45,656 nucleotides of DNA from an uncultured Coriobacteriaceae bacterium (GCA_902777325.1 CACYTH010000017.1:1-45656); one strand, 5' to 3'. Shown: positions 18,016-25,864, numbered from the stretch's first letter. Numbers and translations are program-made. The notes: generated by a model not told the origin, from the sequence alone.

Positions 18016-18993
18016 CTACATCAAGTGGGCACGCAGTTCCTCAGCGGAGAGCTGCGAAAGCAGCGCGGGCGGGATGTCGAACATCGTGCGGGCGCCTACC
18101 TGGCCGTCCTGGTGCATGCGGTAGGCCGCGCGCGCCACGCTGGCGAGGACGCTACCGGTGAAGTACGGGTTGGAGTCGAGTGCGAGCGAGAACTCGATGG
18201 TGTCGCCGAACTCACCGTTGAGGCCGGTGCGGCCGCTGCGGATGACGCTGCCGCCGTGCGGGAGCCCCGCGTGGTTGGCGTCGAGCTCCTCCTGGGAGAC
18301 GAAGGTCACCGTGGTGTCGTAGTCGCTGAAGTAGTTGGGCATGGTCACGATGGCCTGCTCGATGGCGGCGAGGTCGGCGCCCTCCTCGGCGACCACGTAG
18401 CACTCGCGCGTGTGCTTCTCGCGGGTGGTGAGCTCGGGGTTCTCGCCGGAGCGGGCGGCCTCGACGGCAGCCTCCACGGGAACGGTGTACTGGCGTGCGT
18501 CGGCGACGCCGGGGATGCGACGGATGGCGTCGGAGTGGCCTTGGCTCACGCCACGGCCCCAGAAGGTGTAGTCGGCACCGTCGGGCATGACGGCGCTGGC
18601 ATACAGGCGGGCGAGGGAGAACAGGCCCGGGTCCCAGCCGCAGCTGATGACGCCGAGGGTGCCGGCCTCGCGGGCGGCCGCATCGACGTTGGCAAAGTGG
18701 GTGGGGATGTTGACGTGGGTGTCAAAGCTGTCCACCACGGTAAAGAGCTTGGCGAGCTCGGGGGTCTGCTTGGGCAGGTCGGTTGCGCTGCCGCCGCACA
18801 GCACCATGACGTCGATCTGGTCGGTCAAGGAGGCCATCTCGGCCCAGGCGAGGACGGGGGTGTCGGTGGCCACCGTCACGCTTGCGGGGTCGCGGCGCGT
18901 GAAGATGGCGACGAGCTCCATGTCGGGGGCGTTGGTGACGGCGGCCTCAACGCCGCGTCCGAGGTTTCCGTAGCCTGCGATTGCTATCTTCAT
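18016..18993 (-). CDS. ddh: meso-Diaminopimelate D-dehydrogenase
   Basis: A 325-residue NADPH enzyme that makes meso-DAP from tetrahydrodipicolinate in one ammonia-dependent step, bypassing the acyl pathways. The Rossmann start is KIAIAGYGNLGRGVE. The diagnostic ISCGWDPGLFSLAR, the WGRGVSQGHSDA loop and the C-terminal LALDSNPYFTGSVLASVARAA are intact. The length is standard (about 320-330). The start at 18993 follows AGGAGGAGATGACTC. It is the first gene of the ddh-lysA unit. An inverted repeat upstream (19033-19058) is a candidate control site. Other dap genes are not seen in the window. Confidence 0.93.
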   Translation of the reverse strand: MKIAIAGYGNLGRGVEAAVTNAPDMELVAIFTRRDPASVTVATDTPVLAWAEMASLTDQIDVMVLCGGSATDLPKQTPELAKLFTVVDSFDTHVNIPTHFANVDAAAREAGTLGVISCGWDPGLFSLARLYASAVMPDGADYTFWGRGVSQGHSDAIRRIPGVADARQYTVPVEAAVEAARSGENPELTTREKHTRECYVVAEEGADLAAIEQAIVTMPNYFSDYDTTVTFVSQEELDANHAGLPHGGSVIRSGRTGLNGEFGDTIEFSLALDSNPYFTGSVLASVARAAYRMHQDGQVGARTMFDIPPALLSQLSAEELRAHLM

Positions 18994-19032
18994 GAGTCAT
19001 CTCCTCCTAGGGGTCGATTCTGATAGAAGGAG

Positions 19033-19058
19033 AATACCCCCACTTTTGACGTGGTATT
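19033..19058. promoter_or_regulatory. Inverted repeat upstream of ddh
   Basis: AATACCCCCAC (19033-19043) faces GTGGTATT (19051-19058) across TTTTGAC. It lies 40-65 bp from the ddh start codon, in the position expected for an operator overlapping the promoter. The candidate regulator is unknown. Confidence 0.35.
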
Positions 19059-19122
19059 GCGTTTGTAACAGGCCGGGCGGGGCATCGTAACAATTCGCCT
19101 GTTGCACCAGCACAGCACACGG

Positions 19123-19216
19123 GTGGGACAGGGGACGTGCCTGGTGTCCCACTCCTCTGGGACAGGGGACGTGCCTGGTGTCCCACCTAGGACAGGGGAC
19201 GTGCCTGGTGTCCCAC
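19123..19216. repeat. Three tandem REP-like units
   Basis: Units at 19123-19152, about 19158-19186 and 19189-19216 share the core GGACAGGGGACGTGCCTGG and end in TGTCCCAC. The outer ends GTGGGACA/TGTCCCAC are complementary, so each unit can fold. The spacers are a few bases (TCCTCT, CT). Fragments of the same repeat lie inverted at 20153-20198, beyond the MBL gene. Confidence 0.8.
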
Positions 19217-19313
19217 TCCTCCATCTTCTGATTCCCGTTGCGGCCTTGGTAGGTGCGCCGTAGGTACCAAGAAATGCAGAAAAGCGCCTGTGGCTACGTG
19301 AAGTACTTTAGCG

Positions 19314-19384
19314 GGTACCTCAATCTCGAAAATTTGAGAACATCAACTGGGAAGATGTTCTCGAATTTTCGAGTTTGAGGTACC
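19314..19384. repeat. 71-bp near-palindrome, copy 1
   Basis: 31-bp arms (19314-19344 and 19354-19384) complementary with two mismatches, and a 9-nt loop AACTGGGAA. The termini are GGTACCTC and GAGGTACC. A second copy of equal length is at 28582-28652. This copy ends 57 bp before the MBL gene start. A MITE-like element or a structured RNA element is possible. Confidence 0.75.
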
Positions 19385-19441
19385 TCGGTTTGTATCAGAG
19401 TCCGCTGAGCTGAGGCCAGCAGACGGTGAAGGGGGATTCTC

Positions 19442-20140
19442 ATGGCCGACAACCTTGGTTGGACCGCGCTTGACGGGCGTACGTGGTGCTATGACGAGGG
19501 TGGCGTGCGGTTCTTTCTGTTGGCGGGAGCCGATCGGGCTGCGCTGATTGATAGCGGCATGCGCACTCACAATGCGCGTGACCTCGCGTGTGGGCTGGTC
19601 GACCTGCCGCTCATGCTCGTTCACACCCATTGCGACATCGATCACGTGGGGTCCGACGCGCAGTTTGATGAGGTCTGGCTCAGCCCCGCAGAGCTGGTGC
19701 ATCCCCAGGCACCGCATGAGGTGGACCGCGTGCGTCCGCTCTGGGACGGCGACGTGATCGACCTCGGCGGCCGCGAGCTGGAGGTCATCGAGCTGCCCGG
19801 TCATACGCCCGGATCGCTCGCGTTTCTCGACCGCTCCACTGGCTGGCTCTTCTCGGGAGACCCAATCCAGCGTGATGGGCGCATCTTCTGCTTTGGCCCC
19901 ATGCGCTCGATGCCCGCCTACATCATGGGCCTCGAGCGGCTGCAGAGGCGCGCCAACGAGATATCTGCCATCTGGCCCTGCCATGCCACCTGCCCTATCG
20001 ACACGGACGCCATCGGCGAGCTCATAGTCGGCGCCAGAGCGGTGGAGCGCGGCGAGGTGCCCTACACCATGGGGGAGATGCACGGCACGCCCATCCGCGA
20101 GTATGACGTGGGCGTTTCCGTGCTGCTCTGCAACGCGTAA
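19442..20140 (+). CDS. MBL-fold metallo-hydrolase
   Basis: A 232-residue metallo-beta-lactamase-fold hydrolase. The first metal motif is HTHCDIDHVG (residues 61-70), where an Asp stands in place of the second His of HxHxDH. LPGHTPGSLAFLD, LFSGDPI and the C-terminal PCHATCPI supply further metal ligands. It resembles the glyoxalase II-like/YcbL group of hydrolases, but the substrate is unknown. The ATG at 19442 follows GAAGGGGGATTCTC. It is a single gene with REP-like units on both sides and a 71-bp palindrome directly upstream, so it may have moved as a unit or the repeats may simply be intergenic markers. Confidence 0.85.
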   Translation: MADNLGWTALDGRTWCYDEGGVRFFLLAGADRAALIDSGMRTHNARDLACGLVDLPLMLVHTHCDIDHVGSDAQFDEVWLSPAELVHPQAPHEVDRVRPLWDGDVIDLGGRELEVIELPGHTPGSLAFLDRSTGWLFSGDPIQRDGRIFCFGPMRSMPAYIMGLERLQRRANEISAIWPCHATCPIDTDAIGELIVGARAVERGEVPYTMGEMHGTPIREYDVGVSVLLCNA

Positions 20141-20152
20141 CTACCTTGATAA

Positions 20153-20198
20153 TGGGACACCAGGCACGTCCCCTGTCCCGCGCGTCCCCTGTCCCGCG
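20153..20198. repeat. REP-like unit, inverted, with an extra half unit
   Basis: TGGGACACCAGGCACGTCCC begins an inverse copy (20153-20180) of the repeat at 19123-19216. An additional half unit, CGCGTCCCCTGTCCCGCG, follows immediately. It starts 13 bp after the MBL stop and may also act as its terminator. Confidence 0.75.
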
Positions 20199-20261
20199 TT
20201 GTTCCGGACGCATGCAAGAAAGGTATGGCAAACCATCCACTATCAGCATTTGTTTATGGCA

Positions 20262-20276
20262 TTGGCGTGACGCTAA
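20262..20276. promoter_or_regulatory. Small inverted repeat in the promoter region of the aldo/keto reductase
   Basis: TTGGCGTGACGCTAA, a 7-bp inverted repeat with one mismatch around a central G. It abuts TAAAAT (about 20279), a possible -10. It lies 58 bp before the start codon at 20334. Operator status is a guess. Confidence 0.3.
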
Positions 20277-20333
20277 ACTTAAAATGCAAGCATTCTGCGT
20301 GGTGGGGACCACGCTCGAGAGGAGAGGTGCACC

Positions 20334-21467
20334 ATGGACTTCATGCCCAAGAAGAAGCTCGGATTCGGCCTCATGCGCCTACCGCAGCTCGACCCCAACG
20401 ACTCCGCGAGCGTCGACGTCGAGCAGGTCAAGCAGATGGTCGACCTGTTTATGGGCAAGGGCTTCACCTACTTTGACACCGCCTGGATGTACAACGGCTT
20501 TGCCAGCGAGAACGTGGCCAAGGAGGCGCTGGTCGACCGCTACCCGCGCGAGAGCTTCACGCTGGCGACCAAGCTGCACAACGGCTTCTTCAACAGCCTC
20601 GAGGACCGCGACAAGGTGTTCAACCAGCAGCTCGAGAAGACCGGCGCCGGCTACTTCGACTACTACCTGCTGCATGGCATCGAGGAGAGCAGCTATCCGC
20701 ACTACGAGAAGTTCAACTGCTTCGACTGGCTGCTCGAGAAGAAGGCTGCCGGCCTCGTGAGGCACGTGGGCTTCTCCTACCACGACAACCCCGAGCTCCT
20801 GGACGAGATCCTCACCAAGCACCCCGAGATGGAGTTCGTCCAGCTGCAGATCAACTACCTCGACTGGGAGAGCGAGTGGATCCAGAGCCGCGCCTGCTAC
20901 GAGGTGGCGCGCCGTCACGGAAAGCAGATCGTCGTGATGGAGCCGATCAAGGGCGGTACGCTCGCCAACGTTCCCGCCGAGGGCGAGGCACTGCTGCGCG
21001 CGCTCGACCCGGAGCTCTCCATCGCAAGCTGGGCAATCCGCTTTGTGGCGAGCCTGCCTGGCGTGATGTGCGTGCTCTCGGGCATGAGCAACCTCGCCCA
21101 GATGCAGGACAACCTCTCCTACATGGACGACTTCAAGCCGCTCACGGAGGCCGAGCGCGACACCTGCTTCAAGGTGGCCGACATCATCAACAACCAGACG
21201 GCCATCGCCTGCACCGCCTGCCACTACTGCACCGACGGCTGCCCCATGCACATCTGCATCCCCGAGTACTTCTCGTTGTATAACGAGGACATGCGCGACG
21301 ACCTCGAGCACAAGGGCTGGACGATCAACTTTACCAACTACAGCAAGCTGACGGAGGAGTTCGGCCGTGCGAGCGAGTGCATCGCCTGCGGGCAGTGCGA
21401 GGCCATGTGCCCCCAGCACCTGCCCATCATCGAGACGCTGGAGAAGGTTGCGGCGCACTTCGAGTAG
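20334..21467 (+). CDS. Aldo/keto reductase with C-terminal 2x[4Fe-4S] domain
   Basis: A 377-residue fusion. The aldo/keto reductase barrel (about 1-280) has FGLMRLP, the catalytic Asp/Tyr in YFDTAWMYNG, Lys in LATKLHNG and His in LLHGIEES. A ferredoxin-like tail carries two complete CxxCxxCxxxCP motifs, CTACHYCTDGCP and CIACGQCEAMCP. Electrons may therefore pass between NAD(P)H, clusters and substrate. Such fusions are common in gut anaerobes but rarely characterised. The ATG at 20334 follows GAGAGGAGAGGTGCACC. A CMD-family gene starts 27 bp downstream and is probably cotranscribed. A paralogue lies at 29946-31061. Confidence 0.9.
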   Translation: MDFMPKKKLGFGLMRLPQLDPNDSASVDVEQVKQMVDLFMGKGFTYFDTAWMYNGFASENVAKEALVDRYPRESFTLATKLHNGFFNSLEDRDKVFNQQLEKTGAGYFDYYLLHGIEESSYPHYEKFNCFDWLLEKKAAGLVRHVGFSYHDNPELLDEILTKHPEMEFVQLQINYLDWESEWIQSRACYEVARRHGKQIVVMEPIKGGTLANVPAEGEALLRALDPELSIASWAIRFVASLPGVMCVLSGMSNLAQMQDNLSYMDDFKPLTEAERDTCFKVADIINNQTAIACTACHYCTDGCPMHICIPEYFSLYNEDMRDDLEHKGWTINFTNYSKLTEEFGRASECIACGQCEAMCPQHLPIIETLEKVAAHFE

Positions 21468-21494
21468 CGACCGCACGACAGGGAGGGACCAACC

Positions 21495-22271
21495 ATGGCC
21501 TACAAGGCACAGCTTACCGACAACGCCCGCGCCTACTACGATCGCATGTATCCCGGCGGCACCCCGGGGCTCGTCGGCACCGATCCCGAGTTCGTGGAGC
21601 GCTTTGCCAACTTCACCTTTGACGACGTGGTGAGCGACATCGACCTGCCTGACCGCACGCGCTTCATCTGCTGGCTCGCCACGCTGCTGGGCTGCCAGGG
21701 CGTCGACGAGTTCCGCGTGATGGCGCCGGCGGCCGTTCGCATGGGCGTCGAGCCCGAGACCGTCAAGGAGATCGTCTACCAAGCGGTCGCCTATCTGGGC
21801 ATCGGCCGCGTGTACCCCTTCCTCAAGGCCGTGAACGAGGTCTTTGCCGAGCAGGGCATCGTCGTCTCCGACGAGCCGCGCGCCACGACCGAGCCCACCG
21901 AGGAGAGCCGCTTCGCCGGTGGCGAGGAGGCGCAGGTCGCCTGCTTTGGCGAGCACATGCATGGCTACAAGGACCGCGGCAACCCCGAGTATCCCTGGAT
22001 CGCGCAGTGGCTGGTCAAGAACTGCTTTGGCGACTACTACACCCGCGGCGGCCTGACCATTCCCGAGCGCGAGATGTGCACCTTCTGCTACATCGCGGCA
22101 CAGGGCGGCTGCGAGGCCCAGCTGCGCGCGCATACGGCCGGCAACGTACAGTGCGGCAACGACCGCGAGTTCCTCATCAAGGTCGTGAGCAACAACGTGC
22201 CGCTCATCGGCTATCCGCGCAGCCTCAACGCGATGGCCGTGGTCGACGAGGTCACTGGCAAGAAGGAGTAG
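21495..22271 (+). CDS. Carboxymuconolactone decarboxylase (CMD) family protein
   Basis: A 258-residue protein with two CMD/AhpD-like helical domains. The first (about 45-110) has FICWLATLLGCQGVDEFR and VKEIVYQAVAYLGIGRVYPFL. The second (about 170-250) has the redox-type pair TFCYIAAQGGCEAQ. Family members are decarboxylases, peroxide-reducing disulfide proteins or of unknown function; the cysteine pattern CxxxxxxxC differs from AhpD CxxC. The ATG follows AGGGAGGG. It is in an operon with the Fe-S aldo/keto reductase, which suggests a shared substrate or a redox partnership. A hairpin with a T-rich tail follows. Confidence 0.85.
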   Translation: MAYKAQLTDNARAYYDRMYPGGTPGLVGTDPEFVERFANFTFDDVVSDIDLPDRTRFICWLATLLGCQGVDEFRVMAPAAVRMGVEPETVKEIVYQAVAYLGIGRVYPFLKAVNEVFAEQGIVVSDEPRATTEPTEESRFAGGEEAQVACFGEHMHGYKDRGNPEYPWIAQWLVKNCFGDYYTRGGLTIPEREMCTFCYIAAQGGCEAQLRAHTAGNVQCGNDREFLIKVVSNNVPLIGYPRSLNAMAVVDEVTGKKE

Positions 22272-22305
22272 CCGAGTTCGGAGCAGGTAGGCATACCGTA
22301 AGATG

Positions 22306-22342
22306 GGCCCGTGCACATTGGTTGCGCGGGCCTGTTTGTGTT
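22306..22342 (+). terminator. Terminator of the AKR-CMD operon
   Basis: Stem GGCCCGTGCA / TGCGCGGGCC with one wobble (22306-22315 / 22323-22332), a 7-nt loop and the downstream T-rich stretch TGTTTGTGTT. Confidence 0.7.
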
Positions 22343-22360
22343 GCGTGAGGGGAGAGAGTC

Positions 22361-22771
22361 GTGAGCACGTCAAAGCCTGCACCTGTCACGGGCGTCATCC
22401 TTCTCGCGTTGGCTGTGTTGCTGGCGGTCGGCCTCAACACCTTTGCCGGACCCTGCCAGTCCCACGGTGACGAGGCACGCACCTGCTTCTGGGCATATCG
22501 CGCGGTGCTGGGGATGGATGCGGTCTTGGGCGTGCTCTCCGTCGTGCGCGTGTTCGAACTGGACGAAGGGGAGCGTCGCGGACTCTCGCTCGCCGCGGCG
22601 CTCATGGGGGTGCTTATCACAGCTACGCCAGGGTTGCTCATCAGTCTCTGCGACGGCGCGAGCGTGCAATGCCGGGTGGCCATGAAGCCGTTTTGCATTT
22701 CTGTCGGAGTGGCGGTTGCCTCGGTGGGTGGCATCGACCTCACGCGCCGCCTGCTTGCACTCAGGAAGTAG
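22361..22771 (+). CDS. DUF4418 family small membrane protein
   Basis: A 136-residue protein with four hydrophobic segments (about 9-29, 48-62, 74-95, 108-128). Conserved-looking cysteines sit at the membrane borders (GPCQ, TCFW, LCDG, QCRV, PFC), as in the DUF4418 family. Its function is unknown; relatives often neighbour metal or haem ABC exporters, which are not seen here. It starts with GTG at 22361 after GAGGGGAGAGAGTC. It follows a terminator, so it is probably transcribed alone. Confidence 0.65.
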   Translation: MSTSKPAPVTGVILLALAVLLAVGLNTFAGPCQSHGDEARTCFWAYRAVLGMDAVLGVLSVVRVFELDEGERRGLSLAAALMGVLITATPGLLISLCDGASVQCRVAMKPFCISVGVAVASVGGIDLTRRLLALRK

Positions 22772-22832
22772 TGTCCGTGTAGCGGCTCTGCACCATCGTT
22801 GCTAGACCCATTGCGCATGATTGACGTATCCT

Positions 22833-22849
22833 GATGCATAAGATGCATC
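22833..22849. promoter_or_regulatory. Palindromic operator candidate before lysR
   Basis: Perfect inverted repeat GATGCAT-AAG-ATGCATC, 13 bp upstream of the LysR start codon and just downstream of TTGACG (22821). Its position suits autoregulation of the LysR-ZIP operon by its own regulator. Confidence 0.45.
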
Positions 22850-22862
22850 GATTGGAGCCGTC

Positions 22863-23759
22863 ATGGAAATCAAGACCCTGCGATCGTTTCTGGCTGTTGC
22901 ACGCGAAGGCAACGTGACAAGAGCTGCGCGCTCCTTGCATATCACACAACCGGCGCTCTCGCGTCAGCTTGCCGAGCTCGAGCGCGAGCTGGGCTGCGAG
23001 CTTCTGGTACGTGAGGCACGCGGCGTGACGCTCACTGACGAGGGCGTGCTGCTGCGCAAGCGTGCCGAGGAGATCGTCTCGCTGGCCGACCGAACCGAGC
23101 TGGAGATACGCACACCCGCGGCGCAGGTTGAGGGAGACGTGTGGGTTGGCGGGGCAGAGTCGCAGGTAGTGGGCATCATCGCCGAGGTCGCTGCTCGGCT
23201 GGCCGAGGAACACCCCGGCATTCACCTGCATCTCTACTCTGGTAACGGCAACGACGTGCTCGAGCGCGTGGACAAGGGGCTGCTGGACTTTGGCCTGGTC
23301 ATGGGCCATGGGCCAAGTGGTGCGTATGACTCCATCGAGATGCCCTGGTCCGATCACTGGGGTCTGCTCATGCGCAACGACGACCCGTTTGCCAGCCGCT
23401 CATCGCTCGCGCTGGATGACCTGCGCGAGCATAGGCTCATCGTCAGCTCGCAGAGCACTGCGGGTAGCACCACCACCTCGTCCTTCTTCGAGGATGAGGG
23501 CTTCGACATCGTGGCTACCTACACGCTGCTGTTCAACGCGTCCCTTCTGGTGGAGCGTGGTGTGGGCGTTGCGGTCTGCCTCGACGGGATCGTACGCACG
23601 GGCGAAGGCACGCCGTTTGCCTTTGTGCCCATCGAGGGTCTGCCAAAGGTAGGGTCTCATCTGCTGTGGAAGCGCTTCCAGCCGCTGTCTCGGGCATGCG
23701 AGGTGTTTCTGCGCACCTTGCGCAGGCAGTGCGACGAGGCAGAGGCGTCGGACGCGTAG
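22863..23759 (+). CDS. LysR-family transcriptional regulator
   Basis: A 298-residue LTTR. The winged HTH (1-60) reads MEIKTLRSFLAVAREGNVTRAARSLHITQPALSRQ in outline, and the LysR substrate-binding domain (about 90-295) has the usual two lobes. The ATG follows TTGGAGCCGTC. It ends 14 bp before a ZIP transporter gene on the same strand, an operon arrangement that is unusual for LTTRs, which are mostly divergent from their targets. A perfect palindrome precedes it. The effector is unknown; metal or a transporter-linked metabolite is a guess. Confidence 0.9.
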   Translation: MEIKTLRSFLAVAREGNVTRAARSLHITQPALSRQLAELERELGCELLVREARGVTLTDEGVLLRKRAEEIVSLADRTELEIRTPAAQVEGDVWVGGAESQVVGIIAEVAARLAEEHPGIHLHLYSGNGNDVLERVDKGLLDFGLVMGHGPSGAYDSIEMPWSDHWGLLMRNDDPFASRSSLALDDLREHRLIVSSQSTAGSTTTSSFFEDEGFDIVATYTLLFNASLLVERGVGVAVCLDGIVRTGEGTPFAFVPIEGLPKVGSHLLWKRFQPLSRACEVFLRTLRRQCDEAEASDA

Positions 23760-23773
23760 GGAGGGGAGCAGCT

Positions 23774-24556
23774 ATGCCCTATGAAGTGCTGGCTGGTCTG
23801 CTGATTCCCTTTGCGGGGACCACTCTGGGTTCCGCACTGGTCTTCTTCATGCGCGACCAGCTATCAACCGAGGTGGAGCGCGCGCTCGCCGGCTTTGCCG
23901 CGGGCGTGATGGTGGCGGCAAGCGTGTGGAGCCTGCTCGTTCCAGCAATGGAGGCAAGCGAGGCGTGGGGCAGGCTCGCGTTTATGCCCGCCGCGATCGG
24001 CTTCTGGTTGGGCATGCTCTTCCTCTTGGCGCTCGACCACGCGATTCCGCACCTGCATCTGGGCGAGGATGCGCCTGAGGGCCCCTCCACCCAGCTCGCG
24101 CGCACCACGCTGATGGTGCTTGCGGTCACGCTGCACAACTTCCCGGAGGGCATGGCTGTGGGCGTTGTCTTCGCCGGTTGGATGAGCGGTGCGTCAAACA
24201 TCACGCTGGCAGGGGCTATGGCCTTGGCTCTGGGCATTGCCATCCAGAACTTCCCCGAAGGTGCGATCATCTCGCTGCCGCTGCGCGCTGAGGGGGCTGG
24301 AAAGGCGAAGGCCTTCATGGGTGGTTTCCTGTCGGGTGTGGTCGAGCCGCTGGGTGCCGTGCTGACCATCGTCTTTGCTACGCACCTCGTGCCGTTTCTG
24401 CCCTACCTGCTGGGCTTCGCGGCGGGCGCCATGATGTACGTGGTGGTGGAGGAGCTGGTGCCGGAGATGGCCGAGGGAGAGCATTCGCACACCGGCGTGC
24501 TGATGTTTGCTGTCGGATTCACGCTGATGATGGCCTTGGACGTGGCCTTGGGCTAG
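23774..24556 (+). CDS. ZIP-family divalent metal transporter
   Basis: A 260-residue polytopic membrane protein with about eight helices. The metal-site motifs are present: LHNFPEGMAVG in one helix and QNFPEGAIIS in the next, and a histidine cluster HAIPHLHLGED in the cytoplasmic loop. Relatives import Zn2+, Mn2+ or Fe2+. The ATG at 23774 follows GAGGGGAGCAGCT; the frame is open further upstream but overlaps the LysR gene. It is the second gene of a LysR-ZIP operon. The metal cannot be assigned from sequence alone. Confidence 0.9.
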   Translation: MPYEVLAGLLIPFAGTTLGSALVFFMRDQLSTEVERALAGFAAGVMVAASVWSLLVPAMEASEAWGRLAFMPAAIGFWLGMLFLLALDHAIPHLHLGEDAPEGPSTQLARTTLMVLAVTLHNFPEGMAVGVVFAGWMSGASNITLAGAMALALGIAIQNFPEGAIISLPLRAEGAGKAKAFMGGFLSGVVEPLGAVLTIVFATHLVPFLPYLLGFAAGAMMYVVVEELVPEMAEGEHSHTGVLMFAVGFTLMMALDVALG

Positions 24557-24564
24557 GACACGCC

Positions 24565-24580
24565 GCAGGGGTGACCCTGC
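24565..24580 (+). terminator. Short hairpin after the ZIP gene
   Basis: GCAGGG-GTGA-CCCTGC, 9 bp after the ZIP stop. It is short and lacks a U-run, so it is a weak candidate. Confidence 0.35.
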
Positions 24581-24587
24581 AGCACAT

Positions 24588-24604
24588 GTCAACTGACAGG
24601 TGAC
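24588..24604. repeat. 17-bp palindromic motif, copy 2
   Basis: GTCAACTGACAGGTGAC, 68 bp upstream of the macrodomain gene. It differs at the central base only from the copy at 16593-16609. Confidence 0.45.
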
Positions 24605-24671
24605 CTGCGGCTCGGACGCTTTCCTACAATGGGTCCCATGAGGCACGGAAGATCGAGGTGGGGAGGCACAT

Positions 24672-25559
24672 ATGTCCACGAACAAGCGCATCAGGATGTT
24701 CAACGAGACGTTGCGCGTTGCCCGTGATGGTTCCTATGAGCTTGAAGGAAGTCCCGTTTTCCTGAAGCGCTCGGACCTCGAACACAAGGCCTGCCGCGTG
24801 TTCTCGTCGCAGGAAGTCTCTCGATTGGCTAGCAGGTTCTACCCTCTGAGTGCCCAGCGCTCGTCCAGTCCGTGCGTCATCGAAGTGAGCCCAGAGGACT
24901 CCTTTGTCGCGGCGCAGTCGCTGACGTGCGAGGCGGAGCCGGCTGCAAAGCCGCCCCTGGTGCTCAACTTTGCCAACCCCTACGAGCCAGGTGGGGGTGT
25001 CAAGCGTGGAGCTCGTGCACAGGAGGAGGACCTCTGCCGGCGCTCGACGCTCTATCTGTCCCTCGAGTCCACGCGCGCCAAGGCCTACTACCGCGAGAAC
25101 AGGGCGGAGGCATCCTCGCTTTTCACGGACGCGGCGATCCTCTCCGAGCACGTGGAGGTCTTTCGTGATGCGAGGGGTCACTATCTGGAGTCACCATATG
25201 AGGTCGCCGTGCTGACCATGGCGGCACCGTATTACCCGGACTTGCGTGCCGACGAGATCGGGCGGCTTTCCGTTGTCTTCAAGCAGCGCATACTGGGTCT
25301 GTTGTGTCTTGCCGCATGCATTGGTTACACGAGGCTGGTGCTGGGAGCCTGGGGCTGTGGAGCCTTTGGCAACGATCCCCAGATGGTGGCCGAGATGTTT
25401 GGCGAGGCGCTGAAAACGTTCGAGGTCAGCGACCGTGAGGACAGGGCGAGCGTGCTCGGTGCCAATGAGGTCTTTGAGCATATCCGCTTTGCCGTCTTGC
25501 CAGGACCTAACCATGACGTCTTCGAGCGGGTATTTGCGGACTTCTCGCCCCTCGGATAG
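24672..25559 (+). CDS. TIGR02452 family protein (microbial PARG-like macrodomain)
   Basis: A 295-residue protein with the poly(ADP-ribose) glycohydrolase signature GGG-x(6-8)-QEE, here GGGVKRGARAQEEDL (about residues 112-126), inside a macrodomain fold. LVLNFANPYEPG precedes it, and LGAWGCGAFGNDP forms the phosphate-binding loop. Family members may remove ADP-ribose from proteins or nucleic acids; the bacterial target is usually unknown. The ATG follows GAGGTGGGGAGGCACAT. It is a single gene with a 17-bp palindrome upstream. No toxin, ADP-ribosyltransferase or NADase gene is adjacent. Confidence 0.85.
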   Translation: MSTNKRIRMFNETLRVARDGSYELEGSPVFLKRSDLEHKACRVFSSQEVSRLASRFYPLSAQRSSSPCVIEVSPEDSFVAAQSLTCEAEPAAKPPLVLNFANPYEPGGGVKRGARAQEEDLCRRSTLYLSLESTRAKAYYRENRAEASSLFTDAAILSEHVEVFRDARGHYLESPYEVAVLTMAAPYYPDLRADEIGRLSVVFKQRILGLLCLAACIGYTRLVLGAWGCGAFGNDPQMVAEMFGEALKTFEVSDREDRASVLGANEVFEHIRFAVLPGPNHDVFERVFADFSPLG

Positions 25560-25864
25560 GGGTAGCCTCGGGTGCCAGGGGGATGCGATCAACGCTGATC
25601 GGGATTTGCGCGAGCGAAGGGGGCCGTTCCCAATGGCCGCAAAAGCCCATTGGCATGTGATCGCTTCTCCCACACTTACCCTCTACAATGGTTGCAAAAC
25701 CACCATGGATCAGCCTGCTGTGGCTGGCTGGCCACTGGTATTCGAAGATGGGCATGGGCTTGCCTGCTTCATGCGTGGTGTCATCTTGCCGCATTGGATA
25801 GTCCTGTCCGCAACTGTCTTGCTGTGGCAGATTCGGTGTATGAGGCGTATGAGGGGAATCGCCC
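25560..25864. other. Intergenic region before idi
   Basis: 305 bp with no supported gene. It holds a small inverted repeat CCAATGG / CCATTGG around 25640 and overlapping open frames on both strands with non-coding-like composition (152 and 139 codons) and no binding sites. It is slightly more AT-rich than its neighbours. The idi promoter is presumably within it but is not clear. Confidence 0.45.

Larger units (their letters stand above)
18994..19441. other. Divergent, repeat-rich intergenic region
   Basis: 448 bp between ddh (minus) and the MBL gene (plus). In order it holds an inverted repeat near the ddh start (19033-19058), three REP-like units (19123-19216) and a 71-bp near-palindrome (19314-19384). 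A minus-strand frame through the REP units repeats WDTRHVPCP and is not a gene. No firm promoter was identified. Confidence 0.6.

Noticed and set aside
19123..19216. Possible CRISPR array
   Set aside because: Unit spacing is about 31-34 bp, but the repeat fills almost the whole period, so there are no spacers; units are palindromic REP-like and no cas genes exist.
18997..19224. 75-codon minus-strand frame with repeated WDTRHVPCP
   Set aside because: Translation of the REP-like units; no ribosome binding site.
20379..22382. 667-codon minus-strand frame opposite the AKR-CMD genes
   Set aside because: Shadow frame; both plus-strand genes are clear families with binding sites.
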